This document shows, one piece after another, positions 6,832 to 12,277 of a stretch of 12,277 nucleotides of DNA. Location of the stretch: the NCBI GenBank assembly GCA_964634675.1, contig CAZWLH010000045.1, positions 1 to 12,277 on the forward strand. The letters run 5' to 3'. The notes below the pieces were generated by a model. That model was not told the DNA's origin, made no database searches, and worked only from the letters and a program-made list of their open reading frames with translations. The stretch is from UMGS172 sp964634675. Lineage in GTDB: Bacteria > Bacillota > Clostridia > Oscillospirales > Acutalibacteraceae. Position 1 is the stretch's first letter; every line of letters begins with the position of its first letter. Both the position numbers and the translations under genes were made by a program.

Positions 6832-6857
6832 ACGGTCGGGATATCCCGACCGTTTTT
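6832..6857 (+). terminator. Rho-independent terminator after galE
   Basis: A perfect 22-nt palindrome (6832-6853; arms ACGGTCGGGAT and ATCCCGACCGT) begins 6 nt after the galE stop and runs into five T residues (6853-6857). The effective hairpin is about 9 bp of GC-rich stem with a 4-nt loop. It lies between two same-strand genes only 53 nt apart, so it should reduce transcription into the LUD gene. Confidence 0.85.
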
Positions 6858-6864
6858 GACATTT

Positions 6865-6870
6865 CGGAGG
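6865..6870 (+). promoter_or_regulatory. Ribosome binding site fixing a TTG start
   Basis: CGGAGG followed by 8 nt and TTG at 6879. It is a near-ideal Shine-Dalgarno site and supports the TTG over the next in-frame ATG at 6927, which has no comparable site. It begins 8 nt after the terminator's T-run. Confidence 0.8.
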
Positions 6871-6878
6871 CGATTTAA

Positions 6879-7526
6879 TTGAACCGACAAATAGAGCTAA
6901 CCATTCGGGCTTTAGAGCAAAACAATATGACCGCTGTCTTTGTCGAGAACAAGGAGGAAGCGGTAAAAAAAGCACTTTCACTTATAAATAAGGGTGACAC
7001 CGTGTCGGTCGGCGGCTCGGTGACACTCGCACACCTCGGACTGTGCGACGCACTCAAAAGCGGTGATTATAATTATTTAGACCGATATGCGGCATCATCT
7101 CCCGAGGAAATGCACGCCGTTTTCCGCAAATGCTTCACGGCCGATGCGTATTTTTCTTCGGCCAATGCCGTGACCGAGCAGGGCGAACTGTTTAACGTCG
7201 ACGGCAACGGCAACCGTGTTGCCGCCATGCTTTACGGTCCCAAAAAGGTAATTGTCATAGTCGGAAAAAACAAGATCGTCAAGGATATCGGCGCCGCAGT
7301 CGAACGGCTCAAAATGGTGGCCGCACCGCTCAATGCAAAGCGGCTCAAGAAAAATACCTATTGTGCCGAAAAGGGACACTGTGTATCGCTTGACAACGGT
7401 CATGGCTGTGACCTCACCTACGGTTGCCGCTCGAATGACCGCATTTGCCGCAGTTATACCGTTATGGGCGAACAGCTGCCGGGACGTGTCACCGTAATAA
7501 TAGTAGACGAAGAGCTTGGATATTAA
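6879..7526 (+). CDS. LUD-domain protein (LutC/YkgG-like)
   Basis: This 215-residue protein fits the LUD (lactate utilisation) domain family, whose best-known members, LutB and LutC, take part in L-lactate oxidation. Visible hallmarks are VSVGGSVTL (42-50), SANAVTEQGELFNVDGNGNR (94-113) and MLYGPKKVIVIVGKNKIV (117-134). The C-terminal part carries five cysteines (162, 168, 177, 183 and 190) in a CAEKGHC...GCDLTYGCRSNDRIC arrangement. No lutA or lutB-like gene is nearby, so this is a stand-alone LUD protein of unknown role, and a lactate function should not be assumed. The TTG start at 6879 is supported by CGGAGG 8 nt upstream. A terminator follows galE just before it, and I found no promoter of its own. 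Confidence 0.85.
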   Translation: MNRQIELTIRALEQNNMTAVFVENKEEAVKKALSLINKGDTVSVGGSVTLAHLGLCDALKSGDYNYLDRYAASSPEEMHAVFRKCFTADAYFSSANAVTEQGELFNVDGNGNRVAAMLYGPKKVIVIVGKNKIVKDIGAAVERLKMVAAPLNAKRLKKNTYCAEKGHCVSLDNGHGCDLTYGCRSNDRICRSYTVMGEQLPGRVTVIIVDEELGY

Positions 7527-7530
7527 AGGA

Positions 7531-7563
7531 AAAGTGAGTTGCCGTTTCGGCAACTCACTTTTT
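7531..7563. terminator. Bidirectional terminator between convergent genes
   Basis: AAAGTGAGTTGCCG (7531-7544) pairs perfectly with CGGCAACTCACTTT (7548-7561) around a 3-nt loop. T residues follow on the plus strand (7559-7563), and the minus strand ends in TTTT-CC-TTT. The LUD gene stops at 7526 on the plus strand and the hydrolase at 7568 on the minus strand, so one hairpin ends both transcripts. Confidence 0.92.
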
Positions 7564-7567
7564 CGGT

Positions 7568-8377
7568 TTATCTTAAATTATCCGTCCACTCGGCGGCAAG
7601 CTCGACCCAATGCGCATTATGCGGGTTATCGTGCTTCGGATTGCCGGAAGCGGTTATCTTGTTTGAGAGTGCCATTCCGTGCGGTGCATCCTCAAAGATG
7701 TGCAGTTCGAACGGAATTTTGTGCTCGGCATATGCGGCGGCAAAAACAATAGAGTTTCCGACCTTGACAAGCTGATCGTTTGCAGTATGAACGATAAAGG
7801 CAGGCGACGAACGCTCATCGACAAACTTTTCGAGCGAACATTCGGAATAAGCCTCCTCTTGCATATCACGGCCGCAAAGATTGTTAAAGCTTCCTCTTTC
7901 GCGGATTGCGATATCGGAGCTTATGACGGGGTAAACCGGGATTATTCCGTATGGTCGGTTATATCCGAGCGGCATATCTACGGCGGCATTAACCTGCGGC
8001 AAATGCCACTGCGTGCCGAGTGCGGCACAAAGGTGACCGCCTGCGGAAAAGCCGGTGGCAAAAACCTTACTTCCGTCTATTCCGTACTCTTCGGCATGGT
8101 CTCTGATATATTTCATAGCAAGCGATGCTTCGATAAGCTGCTCGGGGAAACGGTGATCTCCGCCGACAGAATAACGCAACACAAAAGCATTAAAGCCGTG
8201 TGCCATAAAGGCATGTGCTATCGGCTCACCCTCACGATCGGAACATACACAGCCATATCCGCCGCCCGGAATAACCAACATTGCTTTGCGCTTAAAATCC
8301 TTTATTTTATCGGCAATGTAGCAATCGAGCCAAACGTTTTCTCTATCCTTTATAAGCTCAACTCTTTTGAAAAGCAT
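7568..8377 (-). CDS. Alpha/beta hydrolase, acetyl-esterase-like (Aes/BD-FAE type)
   Basis: This 269-residue cytoplasmic protein without a signal peptide has the alpha/beta-hydrolase layout. The oxyanion-hole loop is IPGGGYG (36-42), the nucleophile elbow GFSAGGH with Ser111 (109-115), a likely acid Asp201 (TANDQLV) and the catalytic His233 (APHGM). The GGGYG type of loop places it with carbohydrate or small-ester esterases such as deacetylases; the substrate is not determined. I chose ATG 8377, because GGGGAGGG lies 6 nt upstream. A GTG at 8398 in the same frame overlaps the argS stop but has a poor site. It is the last gene of the murI operon and ends at the shared terminator. Confidence 0.88.
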   Translation of the reverse strand: MLFKRVELIKDRENVWLDCYIADKIKDFKRKAMLVIPGGGYGCVCSDREGEPIAHAFMAHGFNAFVLRYSVGGDHRFPEQLIEASLAMKYIRDHAEEYGIDGSKVFATGFSAGGHLCAALGTQWHLPQVNAAVDMPLGYNRPYGIIPVYPVISSDIAIRERGSFNNLCGRDMQEEAYSECSLEKFVDERSSPAFIVHTANDQLVKVGNSIVFAAAYAEHKIPFELHIFEDAPHGMALSNKITASGNPKHDNPHNAHWVELAAEWTDNLR

Positions 8378-8383
8378 TCGAAA

Positions 8384-8391
8384 CCCTCCCC
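8384..8391 (-). promoter_or_regulatory. Ribosome binding site fixing the hydrolase start
   Basis: The minus strand reads GGGGAGGG, then 6 nt (TTTCGA), then the ATG at 8377. It lies just after the argS stop and supports this ATG over the GTG at 8398. Confidence 0.75.
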
Positions 8392-8394
8392 TGA

Positions 8395-10083
8395 TCACAT
8401 ACTCTCGGGAGCTTCGATCTTAAGCATCGAGAGCACGTTGGCTATAACGGTCTTGGCAGCCAGGCAAAGTGCAATTCTCGCATGGCAAAGCTTTTCGTCG
8501 TCCACCTTTACACGGCAGGCGTTATAGAACTTATGGAACAGTGTCGCAAGTTCCAAAACATATCTCGTGATACGTGCCGAATCATAGGACTTTGCCGATG
8601 CCTCTATTTCACCGGTAAATTCGGAAATATGGCGTATAAGCTCACGCTCCTCGGGAGCGTTAAGGAGACACAACTCATCCTCAGAACAGGCCGTGGGAGT
8701 GATTCCGTCGGCCGCAAGGTTGCGGAGTATACTGCAAATACGGGCGTGTGCGTACTGAACATAGTAAACGGGGTTCTGGCTCGACTGCTCAACGGCCAAA
8801 TCAAGGTCAAACTCAAGGTGGGTATTGGGCTCCTTGGAGTTGAAGATGAATCTTGCGGCATCGAGCGGAACCTCGTCGAGCAAGGTCTTAAGCGTTATCG
8901 ATTTACCTGTACGCTTTGAAACCCTGACGACCTCGCCGTTACGGACAAGGCGAACCAACTGCATAAGCACGACGTCAAGCTTCTCACCGTCAAGACCGAC
9001 AGCATCCATAGCGCCTTTGAGACGTGCAACGTGACCGTGGTGATCGGCGCCCCAAATATTTATAACTCGGTCAAAGCCTCTTACGGCAAATTTGTTGTAA
9101 TGATATGCGATATCGCCTGCGAAATAGGTGGGATTGCCGTTGGCACGGATTAGGACCTCGTCCTTTTCGCCGCCGAAATCGGTCGCCTTATACCAAACTG
9201 CGCCGTCCTTTTCATAGGTAAGACCCTTTTCCTTCAAAATGCCGACGATTTTATCGATAGCACCCGATTCGTAAAGGCTCGACTCCTTAAACCACACGTC
9301 ATAGTTTATTCTGTATGTCGCAAGGTCGGTGCGAAGTCCCTCGATATTGAGCGGTAAAGCATAATCGACCAACGCCTCTCTGCGCTCCTCGGAGGATTTC
9401 GAAAGGTAAGCGTCACCGTGGACACCGGCGAATTCCTTAGCTCTTTCGGTAATGTCGGCGCCGTGGTAACCGTCCTCGGGGAACTCGGTCTCAGGGATAT
9501 ATATCTGCAGATAGCGTGCCTCAAGCGAAGCACCGAACTTGGCTATCTGATTACCGGCATCGTTGACATAAAATTCACGCGTCACATCATATCCGGCCTT
9601 ATCGAGCACTGCGGCAAGGCAGTCACCCAAGGCGCCGCCTCTTGCGTTACCGATGTGCATAGGACCGGTCGGATTGGCCGAAACGAACTCGACCATAACC
9701 TTTTTGCCCGAGCCCATATCGGAATTTCCGTAGTTGTCGCCCTTCGACAGAACATCCTCGACTATTGCGGCATAATAGCGGTCGGAAAGGAAAAGATTTA
9801 TGAATCCGGGGCCTGCGATCTCGGCTTTTTCGATGTATGTACCGTTGAAATCAAAATTTTCGGCTAAGGCTTCGGCGATTTTTCTCGGATTCGATCTGAA
9901 GGTTTTTGCCCAAACCATTGCGGCGTTCACGGCAAAATCACCATGCAAACGGTCGGCCGGCACCTCAACATTAAACGGTGCAAGCTCCGCCTCGGGCAAG
10001 GCTCCTGCGGCAATGGCCCTTTTCGCCGCATTGCAAATGATATCCTTTATACTGTTTCTTGTTTCGAAAACTATCTTTGACAT
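8395..10083 (-). CDS. argS: Arginyl-tRNA synthetase
   Basis: ArgS attaches arginine to tRNA-Arg for translation. The 562-residue length is usual (Bacillus about 556). In order there are an N-terminal tRNA-binding domain (about 1-105), the class I active site with the HIGH-type motif PTGPMHIGNARGG (138-150), the KMSKS-equivalent loop VSKRTGKS (388-395), which is the relaxed form seen in ArgS, and a DALR anticodon-binding domain from NPVYYVQYAHARI (437) to the end. I chose ATG 10083, which has GAAAGG 8 nt upstream; the GTG at 10092 is itself within that site. The gene follows the ywiB-like gene by 16 nt, a neighbourhood shared with Bacillus subtilis, and precedes the hydrolase. Confidence 0.98.
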   Translation of the reverse strand: MSKIVFETRNSIKDIICNAAKRAIAAGALPEAELAPFNVEVPADRLHGDFAVNAAMVWAKTFRSNPRKIAEALAENFDFNGTYIEKAEIAGPGFINLFLSDRYYAAIVEDVLSKGDNYGNSDMGSGKKVMVEFVSANPTGPMHIGNARGGALGDCLAAVLDKAGYDVTREFYVNDAGNQIAKFGASLEARYLQIYIPETEFPEDGYHGADITERAKEFAGVHGDAYLSKSSEERREALVDYALPLNIEGLRTDLATYRINYDVWFKESSLYESGAIDKIVGILKEKGLTYEKDGAVWYKATDFGGEKDEVLIRANGNPTYFAGDIAYHYNKFAVRGFDRVINIWGADHHGHVARLKGAMDAVGLDGEKLDVVLMQLVRLVRNGEVVRVSKRTGKSITLKTLLDEVPLDAARFIFNSKEPNTHLEFDLDLAVEQSSQNPVYYVQYAHARICSILRNLAADGITPTACSEDELCLLNAPEERELIRHISEFTGEIEASAKSYDSARITRYVLELATLFHKFYNACRVKVDDEKLCHARIALCLAAKTVIANVLSMLKIEAPESM

Positions 10084-10091
10084 ATATTTCA

Positions 10092-10097
10092 CCTTTC
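10092..10097 (-). promoter_or_regulatory. Ribosome binding site fixing the argS start
   Basis: The minus strand reads GAAAGG, then 8 nt (TGAAATAT), then the ATG at 10083. The alternative in-frame GTG at 10092 begins with the last base of this site and has no good site of its own. Confidence 0.7.
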
Positions 10098-10099
10098 AA

Positions 10100-10522
10100 T
10101 CAAGCTTGTTTTACGTTGATCTCGACCTTGTTGCGGCTTACCATACCGTAATTTACGTCCAAGGTATAGCTCATTGTCAGCTCGCCGCCGTCGGCACCGA
10201 TGTTCTCGCTGACCGATTCACCGAATATTCCCATCGTGATCGTGCCCTGTGCCGTTTGGTAATGGCAAATGTGCCGCTGACCCTTTTTTATATACATTCT
10301 CGTGCTGAGTGCACCCGAGCGTGACATAACGACCGAATTGTCGTCACGGTCGATCTTTATAAGACAGTTTACGCCCTCCATACCTGTGGCGGCACTGTCC
10401 TCATAACGCAGATAGGTCTTACCGTTGATGACCTCCATTTTGCCGATCGTTGTGACACTCACGACATCATCCTCACCGTTGACCGTCTGCGTACCCTTTA
10501 TATCGATAATTACATCCTTCAT
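10100..10522 (-). CDS. DUF1934 / YwiB-like beta-barrel protein
   Basis: This 140-residue protein matches the DUF1934 family (Bacillus YwiB, about the same length), predicted to form a small lipocalin-like beta-barrel in the cytoplasm. No biochemical function is established. The mostly beta sequence shows the family's central YEDSAATGMEG segment (40-50), followed by SGALSTRMYIKKGQ (69-82) and a Thr/Gly strand (YQTAQGTITMGIFG, 88-101). There is no signal peptide and no membrane segment. The ATG at 10522 has GGAGG 5 nt upstream and lies 1 nt after the murI stop, so translation is likely coupled. Its place directly before argS repeats the ywiB-argS pairing of Bacillus, which supports the assignment but not a function. 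Confidence 0.85.
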   Translation of the reverse strand: MKDVIIDIKGTQTVNGEDDVVSVTTIGKMEVINGKTYLRYEDSAATGMEGVNCLIKIDRDDNSVVMSRSGALSTRMYIKKGQRHICHYQTAQGTITMGIFGESVSENIGADGGELTMSYTLDVNYGMVSRNKVEINVKQA

Positions 10523-10523
10523 A

Positions 10524-11333
10524 TTATCCTCCGAAGCTGTCCAAGCTCACCATTTCGACATCGTTTCCGATATCCGAGCCCAAAAGAATGCTCGCCGTCG
10601 AGGCAAATGACTGAGCTCTGTCGCTCACGAAATACCGTCTCTTTCCGCCTGTTCCGCACATACCGTGCTCCTTCAAATAAGCCGCCGCGCTCAAAGCTGC
10701 CTGCTCACCCGAATTTATCAGCGTGACCCTGTCTCCCAAAATGTCACCTATAATATCCTTTATGGCGGGAAAATGGGTGCAGCCCAAAATCGCCGTGTCG
10801 ACCTCGGCCTCAATAAGCGGTTCCAAATATCGCTTGGCGGTGGCAACCGTGACCTCATCGTCACGGGCTATCCATCCGGCTTCGACAAGCTGAACAAAAA
10901 GCGGACAGGCGTTTTGCACAACCTTAAGCCGACCGTTTTTTTCGAGCATTTTGTTTTTATAAGAATTGCTCGACACCGTTGCGGCCGTGCCGAGTACACC
11001 GATTTTGCCGTTTTTTGTCGCCGCAACCGCAGCATTCGATGCAGGTGTCACGACCTCTATAAACGGCACCGCAAGCTCATCGGCCGTAAAGGCGGCAACC
11101 GAGCTGACGGTTCCGCAGGCGGCTATGATAAGCTTAACGTCATATGACAGTAAAAACCTTTCGTCCTGTCTTGCATATTTAATTATCGTATCGGCGCTTC
11201 GCATACCGTACGGCATACGTCCCGTGTCGCCGAAATACACAATATTTTCATCGGGCAAAACACGGTTAAGCTCCTTAACGACCGAAAGTCCGCCGAGACC
11301 CGAGTCAAAAACTCCGATTGGCCGGTTATCCAT
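10524..11333 (-). CDS. murI: Glutamate racemase
   Basis: MurI converts L- to D-glutamate for the peptidoglycan stem peptide, in the cytoplasm, using two cysteines as acid and base. The 269-residue protein is full length: GVFDSGLGGLSVV with Asp10 and Ser11, VYFGDTGRMPYG (32-43), the first catalytic Cys73 in AACGTVSS, VTPAS (95-99), and the second catalytic Cys185 in LGCTHFP (183-189). The Asn that usually follows the first Cys (CNT) is Gly here, an oddity discussed separately. I chose ATG 11333, with GGGAG 8 nt upstream; the TTG just before it (11336) is equally open but less likely. It heads the murI-ywiB-argS-hydrolase operon and has its own promoter. Confidence 0.93.
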   Translation of the reverse strand: MDNRPIGVFDSGLGGLSVVKELNRVLPDENIVYFGDTGRMPYGMRSADTIIKYARQDERFLLSYDVKLIIAACGTVSSVAAFTADELAVPFIEVVTPASNAAVAATKNGKIGVLGTAATVSSNSYKNKMLEKNGRLKVVQNACPLFVQLVEAGWIARDDEVTVATAKRYLEPLIEAEVDTAILGCTHFPAIKDIIGDILGDRVTLINSGEQAALSAAAYLKEHGMCGTGGKRRYFVSDRAQSFASTASILLGSDIGNDVEMVSLDSFGG

Positions 11334-11376
11334 CAAAACAACTCCCGTAACTCACAAAATACTAACGTTTCATTTT

Positions 11377-11405
11377 ATTCTAACACATATTATGTAATAT
11401 TGCAA
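11377..11405 (-). promoter_or_regulatory. SigA promoter of the murI-ywiB-argS-hydrolase operon
   Basis: On the minus strand TTGCAA (11400-11405) is followed by 17 nt and TAGAAT (11377-11382), with TG and one base before the -10. It lies 39 nt downstream of the rsmI stop and gives a leader of roughly 37 nt before murI. No T-box or other long leader fits here, so argS is not controlled by tRNA through an RNA at this promoter. The operon runs to the terminator at 7531-7563. Confidence 0.75.
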
Positions 11406-11444
11406 ACCATATTTATAATAATACGGCCTTTATCCGATATCGGC

Positions 11445-12272
11445 TCAAGCCTCTATCAGCGCTCTGTATATCTCGTTTCTGCGAAGTCCAGTGGCGTTCG
11501 CGGCGTTTTTTGCGGCCTGAGTTTGCGACATTCCGCCGTCCATAAGCTCTTTGGCAAGCTTGACGGCCGATTCAAGCGTATATTCCTCGTCCGAAGCCTT
11601 CTCGGCACCCGAAACTATCAGCACATATTCGCCCTTAGGCGGTATTTCGGCATATTTTTCCGATGCCGCCGCAAGCGTTGTCCGCTCACAGCTTTCGTGA
11701 AGCTTGGTAAGCTCTTTCACCAAGGCGATATCACGGTCACCGAAGCATTTCAGCATATCCCTGAGGGTCGCCTCCAATTTATGAGGCGCCTCATAAAATA
11801 TCATGGTGCGCTCCTCGTTTTTGAGCGATTCGAGATGCTCGGTGCGGCTTTGCCTGTTGACCGACAAAAATCCCTCAAAGCAAAATCTTCCCGAGGTCAT
11901 TCCCGAAATTGCCAAAGCCGTTATAAGCGCACTCGGACCGGGAACCGACTCGACCTCAAGACCTCTTTCGCGACATGCCCTCACAAGGTCTTCGCCGGGG
12001 TCGGATATAACCGGCATTCCGGCATCGGTGACCAAGGCACAGGTCTCACCTGCGGCTATTCGGTCGGCAACGGGGTCGTTTCGTGAGGCCTTATTATGCT
12101 CGTGATAGCTCACCATCGGCTTTTTTATGCCGAGGTGGTTAAGCAACTTTAAGGTCACACGTGTATCCTCCGCCGCAATAAAATCGACCGCCTCCAAAGT
12201 TTCGGCGGCGCGCGGCGACAGATCGCCCAAATTGCCTATCGGCGTTCCGACAACATAAAGTTTTCCGCTCAT
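11445..12272 (-). CDS. rsmI: 16S rRNA (cytidine(1402)-2'-O)-methyltransferase
   Basis: RsmI uses S-adenosylmethionine to methylate the 2'-hydroxyl of C1402 in the 16S rRNA decoding centre. The 275-residue protein is complete and shows the tetrapyrrole-methylase-like fold motifs: VGTPIGNLGDL (8-18), AEDTR (34-38), SYHEHN (55-60), VTDAGMPVISDPG (81-93), VPGPSA (110-115), FEGFL (132-136) and FYEAPHK (159-165). A C-terminal helical segment ends in MSQTQAAKNAA and RRNEIYRAL (248-272). The ATG at 12272 lies 5 nt from the right edge, so its ribosome binding site and upstream partners are outside the window. It ends 111 nt before murI, which has a separate promoter; I saw no good terminator between them, so some read-through is possible. 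Confidence 0.97.
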   Translation of the reverse strand: MSGKLYVVGTPIGNLGDLSPRAAETLEAVDFIAAEDTRVTLKLLNHLGIKKPMVSYHEHNKASRNDPVADRIAAGETCALVTDAGMPVISDPGEDLVRACRERGLEVESVPGPSALITALAISGMTSGRFCFEGFLSVNRQSRTEHLESLKNEERTMIFYEAPHKLEATLRDMLKCFGDRDIALVKELTKLHESCERTTLAAASEKYAEIPPKGEYVLIVSGAEKASDEEYTLESAVKLAKELMDGGMSQTQAAKNAANATGLRRNEIYRALIEA

Positions 12273-12277
12273 TTCGG

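Noticed and set aside
6856..6884. TTGACA in the tail of the galE terminator as a -35 for the LUD gene
   Set aside because: At 17 nt spacing the -10 position reads TTGAAC, which is no -10, and transcription would start inside the coding region.
5872..6981. Open reading frame of 369 codons antisense to galE, running through the terminator into the LUD gene
   Set aside because: It lies opposite galE and the start of the LUD gene, crosses a terminator hairpin and shows no family motif. It is a by-product of GalE codon use.
11434..11443. Palindrome CCGATATCGG just after the rsmI stop as a terminator
   Set aside because: It can form only a very short stem with almost no loop and has no T-run directly after it.
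1..12277. Search for CRISPR arrays, insertion sequences, tRNAs, phage genes, toxin-antitoxin or biosynthetic systems
   Set aside because: No regularly spaced repeats, transposase motifs, tRNA-like cloverleafs or island-like composition were seen. Nearly all sequence is taken by conserved housekeeping genes.

Overview
The window looks like ordinary core chromosome from a low-GC-lineage, endospore-forming Firmicute, most likely class Clostridia (an Oscillospirales-type gut anaerobe is my best guess). The reasons are a spoIIR sporulation gene, purine-rich Shine-Dalgarno sites, clear SigA-type promoters, TTG starts, the MEP-pathway kinase IspE, and a ywiB-like gene next to argS as in Bacillus. 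Base composition is near 50% GC by eye. I see no mobile element, CRISPR array, tRNA, rRNA or phage gene. Every gap between genes is under 300 bases.

Layout. (1) Positions 1-20 hold the first codons of rpmE (ribosomal protein bL31, minus strand), running off the left edge, with its own ribosome binding site and a candidate promoter. (2) Positions 119-4164 are a tightly packed minus-strand cluster, read right to left: PHP phosphoesterase, Lrp/AsnC-type regulator, class I aminotransferase, ispE, spoIIR. The regulator/aminotransferase and aminotransferase/ispE junctions overlap by 4 nt. A SigA-type promoter at 4200-4228 probably drives all five. (3) Positions 4165-4384 form a divergent promoter region. 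(4) Positions 4385-7526 are plus-strand genes: a COG2509-like FAD-dependent dehydrogenase, galE, then, after a perfect terminator hairpin, a LUD-domain protein with a TTG start. (5) A 14-bp-stem bidirectional terminator at 7531-7563 separates these from the next convergent cluster. (6) Positions 7568-11333 are a second minus-strand operon, read right to left: murI (with its own promoter), ywiB/DUF1934, argS, alpha/beta hydrolase. (7) Positions 11445-12272 hold rsmI, minus strand, complete, with its upstream region outside the window.

How the genes fit together. The first cluster mixes amino-acid metabolism (a regulator and aminotransferase pair resembling alaR-alaT, next to a HisJ-type phosphatase), isoprenoid precursor synthesis and the forespore-to-mother-cell signal SpoIIR. 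The plus-strand genes concern redox flavoproteins and UDP-sugar interconversion. The second cluster combines peptidoglycan precursor supply (D-glutamate) with arginyl-tRNA charging. rpmE and rsmI are ribosome genes.

I did not find a convincing undescribed system. The points most worth a second look are a terminator between galE and the LUD gene with no visible promoter after it, an Asn-to-Gly change beside the first catalytic Cys of MurI, a small gate residue in GalE, cysteine clusters in the FAD and LUD proteins, and a pair of 8-bp repeats in the divergent promoter region. Start sites for six genes were moved or fixed using ribosome binding sites and promoter positions.
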